Shown piece by piece: positions 1 to 7,473 of a DNA stretch of 64,000 nt. The translations under genes were made by a program, and so were the position numbers. The notes below the pieces were generated by a model, which had not been told where the DNA came from, searched no databases, and saw only the letters and a list, made by a program, of their open reading frames with translations. Source of the DNA: Mangrovimicrobium sp033283385 (GTDB lineage Bacteria; Pseudomonadota; Gammaproteobacteria; Pseudomonadales; Halieaceae); NCBI GenBank assembly GCA_033283385.1, contig JAWMQQ010000002.1, positions 186,001 to 250,000 of the forward strand, in the 5' to 3' direction. Positions within the stretch are counted from its first letter, which is position 1, and every line of letters begins with the position of its first letter.

Positions 1-1289
1 TGAAGCGTTCGCTGCAGTCGCGGCAGGTGACGATCACGACGCTGGAACAGGCGCTGAGCCTGGCCAGCACCCTGTCCCTGGAACCCGAGGCAATGCCCCT
101 GGACGTCAAGGTGATCCTCACCGGGGAGGCGCCGCTGTACTACCTGATGAAGCATTACGATCACGAGCTGGACAAGCTGTTCAAGGTGGTCGCGGACTTC
201 TCCTACAGCACGGATCGCGACGACGCGAGCAGCCTGCTGTTCGCGCGCATGATCGCAACCGAGCAACAGTCGGAGTCGCTGCGCCCGCTGGACCGCGCGG
301 CGGTGGCCCGGGTGATCGACGCCGCCGCGCGGCGCGCGGGGGACAGCTCGAAGTTGAGCCTGGAGACCGAGTTCGTCGGCGACGTGCTCAAGGAGGCGGA
401 TTACTGGGCCGGCAAGGCGGGCAGCGACCTGCTGCAGGCGGAGCATGTCGAGCAGGCGCTGGAGAAGCGCCGCTACCGCCTGGACCGGATCCGCGAGCAA
501 CTCCACGAGCAGATCACCCGCGGCATCAACCTGGTGGACACCGACGGCGCGGTGACGGGCCAGGTCAACGGTCTCACGGTCATCGCCTTCGCCGGGCACG
601 CTTTCGGCAGCCCCGCGCGAATCACCGCCACCGCGCGCCTGGGCTCGGGCAAGGTGGTGGACATCGAGCGCGAGGTCGAACTGGGCGGCGAAATTCACTC
701 CAAGGGCGTCCTGATCCTCGGCGCCTACCTCGCCAACCGCTACGCCCACGACAGCCCGCTGCCCTTGCAGGCCAGCCTGGTATTCGAGCAGTCCTACGGG
801 GGAGTGGACGGCGACAGCGCCACTGCCGCCGAATTGTGCGCGCTGCTCTCGGCCATCGCCGGTATCCCGCTCAAGCAGAACATTGCGGTCACCGGTTCCA
901 TGAACCAGCAGGGCACGATCCAGGCCATCGGCGGCGTGAACGAGAAAATCGAGGGCTTCTTCGACATCTGCAACGCCCGCGGCCTGAGCGGCGACCAGGG
1001 TGTGGTGATCCCGGCCAGCAACCAGGTGCACCTGATGTTGCGCCGGGACATCCGCGACGCGGTTGCCGCCGGACAGTTCCACGTCTATACGGCCCGGCGG
1101 GTCGATGACGTCATGGAGGTGCTGTCGGGCCTGTCCATGGGCGCTGCGGACGCCGATGGGAACTACCCGCCGGAGTCGGTCAACGGCAGGGTCATCGGCC
1201 GTATCGCCGAGCTGCAGGGCCTGTACCGCAAGTACGCGGCCGCGGCGCGCGGCGAGGAAGGCGGCGAGAGAGGGCAGGACCATGGTTGA
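1..1289 (+). CDS. Lon-like ATP-dependent protease, C-terminal part (gene cut by window edge)
   Basis: The frame is open from the left edge (first full codon at base 3), so the GTG at 27 is probably internal and the ATPase half lies outside the window. About 428 codons are visible: a helical AAA-lid-like stretch, then the S16 Lon peptidase domain. The catalytic Ser is in GDSATAAE (codon 816-818) and the Lys in GGVNEKIEG (codon 945-947), the Ser-Lys dyad of the family. The layout fits LonB/LonH-type proteins (AsrA-like in Pseudomonas) rather than classical Lon, because the protease domain is followed by a short Gly/Glu-rich tail. Expected role: cytosolic ATP-dependent degradation of damaged or regulatory proteins. 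The stop overlaps the next gene by 8 bp, which suggests co-translation. Confidence 0.88.
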   Translation, partial: KRSLQSRQVTITTLEQALSLASTLSLEPEAMPLDVKVILTGEAPLYYLMKHYDHELDKLFKVVADFSYSTDRDDASSLLFARMIATEQQSESLRPLDRAAVARVIDAAARRAGDSSKLSLETEFVGDVLKEADYWAGKAGSDLLQAEHVEQALEKRRYRLDRIREQLHEQITRGINLVDTDGAVTGQVNGLTVIAFAGHAFGSPARITATARLGSGKVVDIEREVELGGEIHSKGVLILGAYLANRYAHDSPLPLQASLVFEQSYGGVDGDSATAAELCALLSAIAGIPLKQNIAVTGSMNQQGTIQAIGGVNEKIEGFFDICNARGLSGDQGVVIPASNQVHLMLRRDIRDAVAAGQFHVYTARRVDDVMEVLSGLSMGAADADGNYPPESVNGRVIGRIAELQGLYRKYAAAARGEEGGERGQDHG

Positions 1290-2022
1290 GGACACCCGGG
1301 CACCGGCGGGAGAGCGCGTCGTCATCACCATCGATAGCGCCGCATTTTCCGAGAGCACCATCGATTACGCGGTGCGCGTGGCGGCGCTGCTGAAGCGTCC
1401 CCTGCACGGCGTGTTCCTCGAAGACATCGACCTGCTCAGTTGCGCGGCGCTGCCCTTCGCCACGGAAATCTGCCTGCAGACGGGACAGCCCCGGGCCCTG
1501 GACAGCGGCATCCTGCAATCGGCATTCGGTGATGCCCTGCTGCGCTTTCGCGAGAGCCTGGCGCGGCGCGCGGAGCGGGAGGCGGTGCAGTGGACGGTCA
1601 GCAGCGTGCGCGGCCGGCGCCGCGACTTTCCCCTCGCCGACCTGTCACAGGCGGACTACTGCATTTTCGAGCCGGCGCACAGCCACCCCCGGGTGGGGCG
1701 GGCGGCCGGGAAGGTCAAGCGCCTGCTGGTCATAGACGGCAGCGGGGAGGCGTTCTACCGCGTGCTCGGCGGTTTGCTGCAACCCCTGGCGGGCAGTGAG
1801 ATACACGTGACCCTGGCGGAGCCCGGTGTCGAGAGTGCGGAGGCCGCCGCCTGGCTGCCGGCGGGCACTCACCTGCACGCGCTTCCCGGGGAGCTGCTGG
1901 CGGCCACGCTGAGTCGGGCGGAGGATGTATTCGACTTCGTGGTGGTGTCGCGCCAGCGCTGGGCGGGGGAACTGCCGGCCCTGCTGGCGCAGTTACACTG
2001 CCCGCTGATCCTGGTGGGTTGA
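1282..2022 (+). CDS. Universal-stress-protein-like protein
   Basis: 246 residues from the ATG at 1282, which overlaps the end of the Lon-like gene by 8 bp. The N-terminus has the Usp pattern: a first beta strand (VVITIDSAAFSES), a helix (TIDYAVRVAALLKRPLHGVFLED), then a second half ending in a strand typical of the alpha/beta Usp fold (CPLILVG). I do not see a clear ATP-binding G-x2-G-x9-G(S/T) loop, so nucleotide binding is doubtful. A stress-linked partner of the upstream protease is a plausible reading from the overlap, but it is inference. A reading frame continues upstream inside the protease gene; the overlap and the Usp-like beginning favour 1282. Confidence 0.6.
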   Translation: MVEDTRAPAGERVVITIDSAAFSESTIDYAVRVAALLKRPLHGVFLEDIDLLSCAALPFATEICLQTGQPRALDSGILQSAFGDALLRFRESLARRAEREAVQWTVSSVRGRRRDFPLADLSQADYCIFEPAHSHPRVGRAAGKVKRLLVIDGSGEAFYRVLGGLLQPLAGSEIHVTLAEPGVESAEAAAWLPAGTHLHALPGELLAATLSRAEDVFDFVVVSRQRWAGELPALLAQLHCPLILVG

Positions 2023-2042
2023 ACGCCAGTTCAACCGGTTTT
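2017..2042 (+). terminator. Hairpin between convergent usp-like and doeC genes
   Basis: An 8-bp perfect stem (GGTTGAAC, 2017-2024, with GTTCAACC, 2029-2036) and a 4-nt loop, followed after GG by TTTT (2039-2042). The TGA stops of both convergent genes (2020-2022 plus, 2031-2033 minus) lie inside the hairpin. It could end plus-strand transcription; the minus-strand side has no U tract. Confidence 0.4.
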
Positions 2043-3413
2043 CGGGCCGACCCACACCTGCTGCGCGTTGACGAACTCCAGTATTCCGTGGGGCCCCAGC
2101 TCCCGGCCGATCCCGGAACGCTTGATGCCCCCGCTGGGCAGGCGCGGGTCGGTCTTCACGATGCCGTTGACCGCCAGTTGGCCCGCCTCGATCCGCGGCG
2201 CGACTTCGCCGGCTAGCGCTTCCGCCCTGTCCGCCGATGTCCACAGCGCGGCCGCCAGGCCGTACTCGGTGTCGTTGGCGATGGCGATGGCATCGTCCAG
2301 GTCGTCCGCTTTCATCACCACGGCCACCGGGCCGAAGGTTTCCTCGCGGCAGGCGGGCATGCTGTTGTTCGCGTCCGCCAGCAGGGTCACCGGGTAGAAA
2401 TAACCCTCGCCGTCCAGCGGCTTCCCGCCGAGCAGGCAGCGCGCGCCGGCATCGATGGTCTCCCTCACCTGCCGCGCAAGCAGGTCGCGCAGGTCGGGCC
2501 GGGCAATCGGGCCGACCTGGTTGGCCTCGTCGTGGGGGTCGCCGACCTTCAGTTTGGCCAGGCGCTCCTGCAGCATGCCGACGAACTTCTCGTACACCGG
2601 CGCTTCCACGATGATCCGCTTGGCCGCGATGCAGGATTGCCCGGCGTTGATGATCCGCGACAGCGCGAGTGTATCGGCCGCTGCGTCGAGGTCGGCATCC
2701 GCCAGCACGATGGCCGGGTCCGAGCCGCCCAGTTCCAGTACCACGGGCTTGATTTCCGAGGCGGCGGTGGCGGCGACCTTCGCGCCGGCGGCGCTGGAGC
2801 CGGTGAAGGACACCGCGCGTACCAGCCGGTGGCGGATGGCGGCTTCCACCTGGGGGTTCTCCAGCGGCAGGTTCTGGAATATGTTTTCCGGCGCGCCCGC
2901 CTCGACGAAAAGGCCGGCGATGGCCTCGGCGCAACCCGGCACATGCGGGTCGTGCTTCATCAGGCAGGTGTTGCCGGCCATCAGCGCCGGCGCGCAAAAG
3001 CGGAAGGCCAGCCAGAAGGGCGCGTTCCACGGCAGGATGCCCAGCACCGGGCCCAGCGGCAGGTGCTGCACGTAGCTGTGGGTGGCGTCCGAGGGCAGGG
3101 TGACCGGCGCGAGGTACTGCTGCGCATGTTCCGCGTAGTGGCGCGCGCACCAGGCGGCCTTCTGCACTTCGGCGCGGGCTTCCTGTATGGGCTTGCCCAT
3201 CTCGTCGGTCATCAGCAGGGCCAGTCGCTCCTCGTCCTTGCCCATGACGTCCGCCACGCGGTTCATCACCGCCGCCCGTTCGTCGAAGCCGCGTCCGCGC
3301 CAGTCGACGAAGGCCGCCTGCGCCGCGCCAATGCGCGCGTCGAGGGCGGCGGTGTCCAGCGAGGGGTATGCCTGCAGCGGTTTTCCGCTGGTGGGGTCAG
3401 TTGCCTGTAGCAT
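2031..3413 (-). CDS. doeC: Aldehyde dehydrogenase, likely aspartate-semialdehyde dehydrogenase of ectoine catabolism (DoeC-like)
   Basis: 460 residues, full length for the NAD(P)-dependent succinate-semialdehyde-type ALDH family. Visible catalytic and cofactor elements: PWNAPFW (Asn130), Lys153 in LMKHD, FTGS near 203, Glu227 in VVLELGG and the nucleophile Cys261 in GQSCIAAKR. By sequence alone it could oxidise succinate semialdehyde. Its place directly after doeB2-doeD-doeA makes L-aspartate-semialdehyde to L-aspartate, the last step of ectoine breakdown, the best assignment. The ATG at 3413 lies 17 bp inside the end of doeA, so the two are very likely translationally coupled. Cytosolic. Family certain, substrate inferred from context. 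Confidence 0.85.
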   Translation of the reverse strand: MLQATDPTSGKPLQAYPSLDTAALDARIGAAQAAFVDWRGRGFDERAAVMNRVADVMGKDEERLALLMTDEMGKPIQEARAEVQKAAWCARHYAEHAQQYLAPVTLPSDATHSYVQHLPLGPVLGILPWNAPFWLAFRFCAPALMAGNTCLMKHDPHVPGCAEAIAGLFVEAGAPENIFQNLPLENPQVEAAIRHRLVRAVSFTGSSAAGAKVAATAASEIKPVVLELGGSDPAIVLADADLDAAADTLALSRIINAGQSCIAAKRIIVEAPVYEKFVGMLQERLAKLKVGDPHDEANQVGPIARPDLRDLLARQVRETIDAGARCLLGGKPLDGEGYFYPVTLLADANNSMPACREETFGPVAVVMKADDLDDAIAIANDTEYGLAAALWTSADRAEALAGEVAPRIEAGQLAVNGIVKTDPRLPSGGIKRSGIGRELGPHGILEFVNAQQVWVGPKTG

Positions 3414-4701
3414 CGGCCTTGGGATCTCCCTTGTCTTCTTTGCCGTCGTTCTTGCCTTTGTTTGTGTCGCTCTTGAACGTCTTGGGGTCGCGGCTGACCA
3501 CCGATACCAGCTCGCGTGTTTCGGCCTTGCCGCTCTCGGTCTTCACCACGAAGTCCTGGTCGACGTCGTCAAAGAACGAGCCGCAGCCATCCTCGGTGAT
3601 GTAGAACGTGTCGGAGATACCGCAGGTCTTGTCGCCCTCCACGCCCCACATCCAGGGGATCACGTGGAAGGTGTTGCCGGGTTGCAGCACGCGGCTGTCG
3701 CCCTGCTTGAGGCTGATGATATAGCCCTCGTCCCAGCTCGGCGGAAAGGCGATACCGATGGAGTAGCCGGATCGCGTGATCAGCCGCGCGTCGATATCGT
3801 TGTCGGTGATGATGGTGCGCACGAGGTTGTCGACGTCGGAAACGGTAAGCCCCGGGCGCAGTTCCTCGCGCACCCGCAGCAGGGCGTGCTTCATCAGTTC
3901 CTGCGCCTTGAGCATCGCGGGGTTGGCCTCGCCGCAGATAGCGGTGCGCATCAACGCGGTGTGGTAGCGCCGGTAGCAGCCGCCCACTTCCAGGAAGACG
4001 TGCTCTCCCGGCTGCACGGTGCGGCCCTCCCAGGTGGCGTGGCCGATCATCGTGCGCGGACCGGAGGTCACGTAGGGCATCACGGCGGGGACTTCGCCGC
4101 CGGCCTTGAACATGGCCTCGCAGATGGCGCCGCCGATCTCGTTCTCGGTGACGCCGGGTTGCACCGCCTCGAGGCCGGCCAGCATGCCGGCTTTCGCCGC
4201 CACTGCCGCCTTGCGCATGACGTCCAGTTCCACCGCGGACTTGGTGGCGCGGCCCTCTTCGACGATGCCGAAGCAGTCCATCAGCCGGCCGTCGGTGAAG
4301 GTGGTGTGGATCTGGTCCTGGTGGTAGGCGGGCAGGAAGTAGCTGTTACGCTCGTAGCCCAGCACCTTGTTGGACAGCCCGAACTCGCGCAGGGATTCCA
4401 CCAGCATCTGCACCGCGTCGCCGGTGTCCGGGTAGGGCCGGGTCAGCTCCACCCAGGTGCGGGCGTGCACGTTGGACTCCTCCAGTTTCCGCGTGATCAT
4501 GAACGGCTCGTCGTCCAGCGGCACCACCAGCGCCTGGAAGAAGGAGTAACCGGTGGTCTGGTAGTCCGTCAGGTACATCAGGTTTTCCGGGTCGGTGATC
4601 ACCACCGCATCGATCAGCCGCCTGGCCATGCGCTCGCGCAATTCGCCGATTCGCCGCTGGTACTCGGCGAAGGGGAAGGTCATGTCATCGCGTTCAATCA
4701 T
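3397..4701 (-). CDS. doeA: Ectoine hydrolase (M24 pita-bread family, DoeA/EutD-like)
   Basis: 434 residues. N-terminal creatinase/prolidase-type domain (about 1-170) and C-terminal M24 domain (about 175-400). It opens the ectoine ring to N-acetyl-diaminobutyrate. The canonical M24 metal ligands are largely replaced: the usual D-x-G...D-x-T-R-T region reads LEVGGCYRRYHTALMRT, and the usual E-P-G and E-D-T segments read IPWMWGVEG and GISDTFYITEDG. This resembles creatinase-like non-peptidase members. The ATG at 4701 has GGAGG 4 nt upstream and overlaps the doeD stop (ATGA); an in-frame ATG at 4683 lacks such a site. The last ~32 residues form a Lys/Asp/Gly-rich tail (NKGKNDGKEDKGDPK) that I would not expect in this family; its end overlaps doeC. 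Confidence 0.88.
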   Translation of the reverse strand: MIERDDMTFPFAEYQRRIGELRERMARRLIDAVVITDPENLMYLTDYQTTGYSFFQALVVPLDDEPFMITRKLEESNVHARTWVELTRPYPDTGDAVQMLVESLREFGLSNKVLGYERNSYFLPAYHQDQIHTTFTDGRLMDCFGIVEEGRATKSAVELDVMRKAAVAAKAGMLAGLEAVQPGVTENEIGGAICEAMFKAGGEVPAVMPYVTSGPRTMIGHATWEGRTVQPGEHVFLEVGGCYRRYHTALMRTAICGEANPAMLKAQELMKHALLRVREELRPGLTVSDVDNLVRTIITDNDIDARLITRSGYSIGIAFPPSWDEGYIISLKQGDSRVLQPGNTFHVIPWMWGVEGDKTCGISDTFYITEDGCGSFFDDVDQDFVVKTESGKAETRELVSVVSRDPKTFKSDTNKGKNDGKEDKGDPKADATGN

Positions 4702-5942
4702 GCCGCCGCCTCCAGTTGCTTGCTGACCGCCCGGCCGAGGATTTCCAGGCCCTGTTGCAGTTCGGCATCGCCGATGGTGAGCGGGGGAATCAGCTTGAGC
4801 ACGCCGCCGCTGACGCCGCAGGGGCCGATGATCAGGCCGTTTTCAAAGCACTCGGCGGCGATCGCCTTGGACAGGGCGCCGTCGTGCACGTCCAGGCCGT
4901 GGATCATGCCCTTGCTGCGCACGTCGAAGTTGCCGTAGTCCGCCATGGCGGTGAGTTGCTTGTGGACGACGCTCTCGCGGGCGCGGGTCTGCTCGTTGAG
5001 GGTCTCGTCCTCGAAGAAGCGCAGCCCCTCCCGGCCGGCGACGAAGGACAGGCCCTGGCCGCGGAAGGTGCCGGTGTGCTCGCCGGGCTTCCAGTGCGCG
5101 TCGTGCTCGGGCTTCACCAGGTTCATCGCCATCGGCGTGCCGAAGCCGCCGATGCCCTTGGCCAGGGTGACGATGTCCGGCTCCAGCCCCATGCCGTCGA
5201 AGCTGAAGTAGTTGCCGGTGCGGCCGCAGCCCACCTGGATGTCGTCGATGATCAGCAGCGCGCCGTTGTCGTGGGCGATCTGTTGCAGTCCCTTGAGCCA
5301 CTGCGCGCTGGCGATGCGCACGCCGCCCTCGGCCTGGATGGTCTCGACGATGAACGCCGCGGGCGCATCGATGCCGCTGGAGGGGTTCTCCACCGCCTCG
5401 CGCACGCAGGCCAGCGATGCCTCGGTGTTTTCGGTTTCGAAGGGCAGGTGGGTGACGTTGTCCAGCGACACGCCGGCCGCGTTGCGGAAAGTGCGGTTGG
5501 CGGTGCAGGCCAGCGAGCCCAGCGTCATGCCGTGGAAGCCCTGGGTAAAGGCCACCACGTTGGTGCGACCGGTGACGCGGCGCGCCAGCTTGAGCGCCGC
5601 CTCCACCGCATTGGTGCCGGTGGGGCCCATGAACTGCATCTTGTACTGCATTTTACGGGGGATCAGGATGGTTTCCGCGAAGGCCCGCAGGAACTCCTCC
5701 TTGGCGGTGGAGGCCATGTCCAGGCTGTGGGCGATACCGTCCGACTCGATATAGCGGATGAGCGCCTGTTTCATCTTCGGGTGATTGTGGCCGAAGTTGA
5801 GCACCCCGGCGCCGGCAAAGAAGTCGATGTACGATCGCCCGGCCTTGTCCACCATGGTGGCGTTGGAGGCGGTGGCGAATACTGTCGGGTAGGAGCGGAC
5901 GTAGCCGCGAATCTCCGATTCCCACTGTTCAAAAATTTCCAT
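4698..5942 (-). CDS. doeD: Class III aminotransferase, diaminobutyrate transaminase (DoeD/EctB-like)
   Basis: 414 residues, PLP-dependent fold type I, class III. PLP features: GPTGTNAVEAA (about 106-116), the DD pair in IIDDIQVG (233-234) and the Schiff-base Lys262 in TLAKGIGGFG. The start (MEIFEQWESEIRGYVRSYP) closely follows EctB, the diaminobutyrate-2-oxoglutarate transaminase. There is no ectA or ectC, but doeA, doeB2 and doeC are adjacent, so the catabolic direction (diaminobutyrate to aspartate semialdehyde) is more likely. AGGGAG lies 6 nt before the ATG. A 133-bp gap separates it from doeB2 upstream and a 4-bp ATGA overlap joins it to doeA. Confidence 0.85.
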   Translation of the reverse strand: MEIFEQWESEIRGYVRSYPTVFATASNATMVDKAGRSYIDFFAGAGVLNFGHNHPKMKQALIRYIESDGIAHSLDMASTAKEEFLRAFAETILIPRKMQYKMQFMGPTGTNAVEAALKLARRVTGRTNVVAFTQGFHGMTLGSLACTANRTFRNAAGVSLDNVTHLPFETENTEASLACVREAVENPSSGIDAPAAFIVETIQAEGGVRIASAQWLKGLQQIAHDNGALLIIDDIQVGCGRTGNYFSFDGMGLEPDIVTLAKGIGGFGTPMAMNLVKPEHDAHWKPGEHTGTFRGQGLSFVAGREGLRFFEDETLNEQTRARESVVHKQLTAMADYGNFDVRSKGMIHGLDVHDGALSKAIAAECFENGLIIGPCGVSGGVLKLIPPLTIGDAELQQGLEILGRAVSKQLEAAA

Positions 5943-6075
5943 GCTCTACTCCCTGCACATTGCGTGCGTGTTGCTGCCCGTTCTGGCGAGGCGGGCTATG
6001 AACCGGCGTAGCGGCGATTTTCGCGCGGAAAACCGGGCCGGCTTGCTGAAAAAAGGCGTAACGGTCTCGACCGGA

Positions 6076-7251
6076 TTACGCCGCGAATGTTCCGCCCGGC
6101 GGGTCTATGCCCACCAGTCGGGAAAAGGTGCGCACCACGGGCGCGATCAGCGCGTCGTTGAACTGGTAGCGCGGGCTGTGGCAGGGGATGTCGAAACACC
6201 CGGCATCTGCGCTGCCCAGTAACGCGAAGGCGCCGGGGATTTCCGCGAGGTAGTAGCTGAAATCCTCCGAGGCCATGATCGGCAGCGGCTGGCTTTGCTC
6301 GCGCCAGTGCTCGCCGAATTCCTGCGCCAGGCAGTCGCGGTAGCGCGCCGCCTCCGCGGGGTGGTTGATGGTGGCTTCGTAGCGCGGCTGTATCTCCACC
6401 TGCGCTTTCACGCCGTAGGCATGCGCCGTGTCCTCGCTGATCTGGCGGATCAGCGTGTTGAACTGTTCGCGCAGCTCCGGGCGGCCCAGGCGAATGCCGC
6501 CGGCCAGCTTTGCCGTATCCGGAATGATGGTCTGCCCGCTGGGGGCGTCGAAGCTGGTGATGGCGATCACGCCCGCGTCCTGGGGGGCCACCCGGTGGCT
6601 GATGATCTGCTGCAGGTTGACCACGATGGCCGCGGCGGCGGTGACCGGGTTGCGGCACAGCTCGGGCTGGCTGGCGTGGCCGCCCTGGCCGGTGACGGTG
6701 ATCTCGAAGGTGCCGTTACCGGACATCACCGCGCCGTCCGGGCACACCGCCTTGCCGAAGGGCATGGCCGGCCAGTTGTGCCAGCCGAAGATGCGGTCGA
6801 TACCCTCCAGCGCGCCATCGGCGATCATCTCGCGCGCGCCGTGGCCGCCTTCCTCGGCGGGCTGGAACAACAGCGTCACTGGGCCCGCGAGCTCCGACTC
6901 GCGGGATTTCAGCCAGGCGGCGGTCGCCCACAGGGCGGCGGTGTGGCCGTCGTGGCCGCAGGCGTGCATGCAGCCGGCGTGTTCGGACTGGTAGTCGAGA
7001 TTGGTGGCTTCCTGTATCGGCAGCGCGTCGATGTCGCCGCGCAGTGCGATGTGCTCGCCGCTGGCGCCTGCCGCGAGGGTGGCGACAGTGCCGTATCGGG
7101 CGCAGGGCCGCCACGGAATATCCAGCCGGGTGAGTGCTTCGCGTATCAGCTGCGCGGTATGGGACTCCTGCCAGGTCAGCTCCGGGAGCCGGTGCAGTTG
7201 GTGGCGAAATGTCAGGGCTTCGTCGATCAGCGTCGACCAGGTCGCCTGCAT
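6076..7251 (-). CDS. doeB2: M20-family N-acetyl-diaminobutyrate deacetylase (DoeB2-like)
   Basis: 391 residues, M20 amidohydrolase/amidase fold with the expected metal-site motifs: LRGDIDALP (about 70-78), CMHACGHDGH (94-103), PAEEGGHG (131-138) and ASEDFSYYL near 340. Alone it would be called an N-acyl-amino-acid or hippurate-type hydrolase. As first gene of a unit followed by doeD, doeA and doeC it is best read as the deacetylase that turns N2-acetyl-2,4-diaminobutyrate (DoeA product) into diaminobutyrate (DoeD substrate). The better-known DoeB belongs to the aspartoacylase/succinylglutamate desuccinylase family; none is present here. The ATG at 7251 follows an AGGA 11 nt upstream. Confidence 0.8.
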   Translation of the reverse strand: MQATWSTLIDEALTFRHQLHRLPELTWQESHTAQLIREALTRLDIPWRPCARYGTVATLAAGASGEHIALRGDIDALPIQEATNLDYQSEHAGCMHACGHDGHTAALWATAAWLKSRESELAGPVTLLFQPAEEGGHGAREMIADGALEGIDRIFGWHNWPAMPFGKAVCPDGAVMSGNGTFEITVTGQGGHASQPELCRNPVTAAAAIVVNLQQIISHRVAPQDAGVIAITSFDAPSGQTIIPDTAKLAGGIRLGRPELREQFNTLIRQISEDTAHAYGVKAQVEIQPRYEATINHPAEAARYRDCLAQEFGEHWREQSQPLPIMASEDFSYYLAEIPGAFALLGSADAGCFDIPCHSPRYQFNDALIAPVVRTFSRLVGIDPPGGTFAA

Positions 7252-7371
7252 GAAAAACTCGCTGTCCTGTCGGGGGAATTGCTGCTTCGGCTTATTACCC
7301 TAGAGGGATCGGGCGAGGATTACAACCGCGGGGGAATTCGCCGCACGGGGATTCGAGCGCAGCGCGGGTGT

Positions 7372-7433
7372 TGTAGGAGCCTGCTACGCAGGCGATCAGC
7401 GGTCGGTGATCGCCTGCGTAGCAGGCTCCTACA
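7372..7433. repeat. REP-like inverted repeat pair (REPIN-type)
   Basis: Two 26-bp arms (7372-7397 and 7408-7433) are exact reverse complements around a 10-nt spacer. Each arm starts with (T)GTAGGAGC, contains its own small hairpin (GCCTGC, 3-nt loop, GCAGGC) and ends in GATC. It lies between the doeB2 start and the fadA end and shares its head and tail with four other loci in the window. Confidence 0.9.
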
Positions 7434-7443
7434 GGGGGGGATT

Positions 7444-7467
7444 GCGGCGATCGCGGGCGATCGCCGC
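7444..7467. terminator. Perfect 11-bp inverted repeat after fadA
   Basis: GCGGCGATCGC (7444-7454) and GCGATCGCCGC (7457-7467) with a 2-base centre, 6 nt past the fadA stop. It contains two GCGATCGC octamers. There is no U tract, so it is not a classical intrinsic terminator; it may stabilise or end the fadBA transcript. Confidence 0.4.
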
Positions 7468-7473
7468 AGAGGG

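Noticed and set aside
4698..5942. Ectoine biosynthesis (EctB) rather than breakdown
   Set aside because: The protein is EctB-like, but ectA and ectC are absent while ectoine hydrolase, deacetylase and semialdehyde dehydrogenase genes are adjacent.
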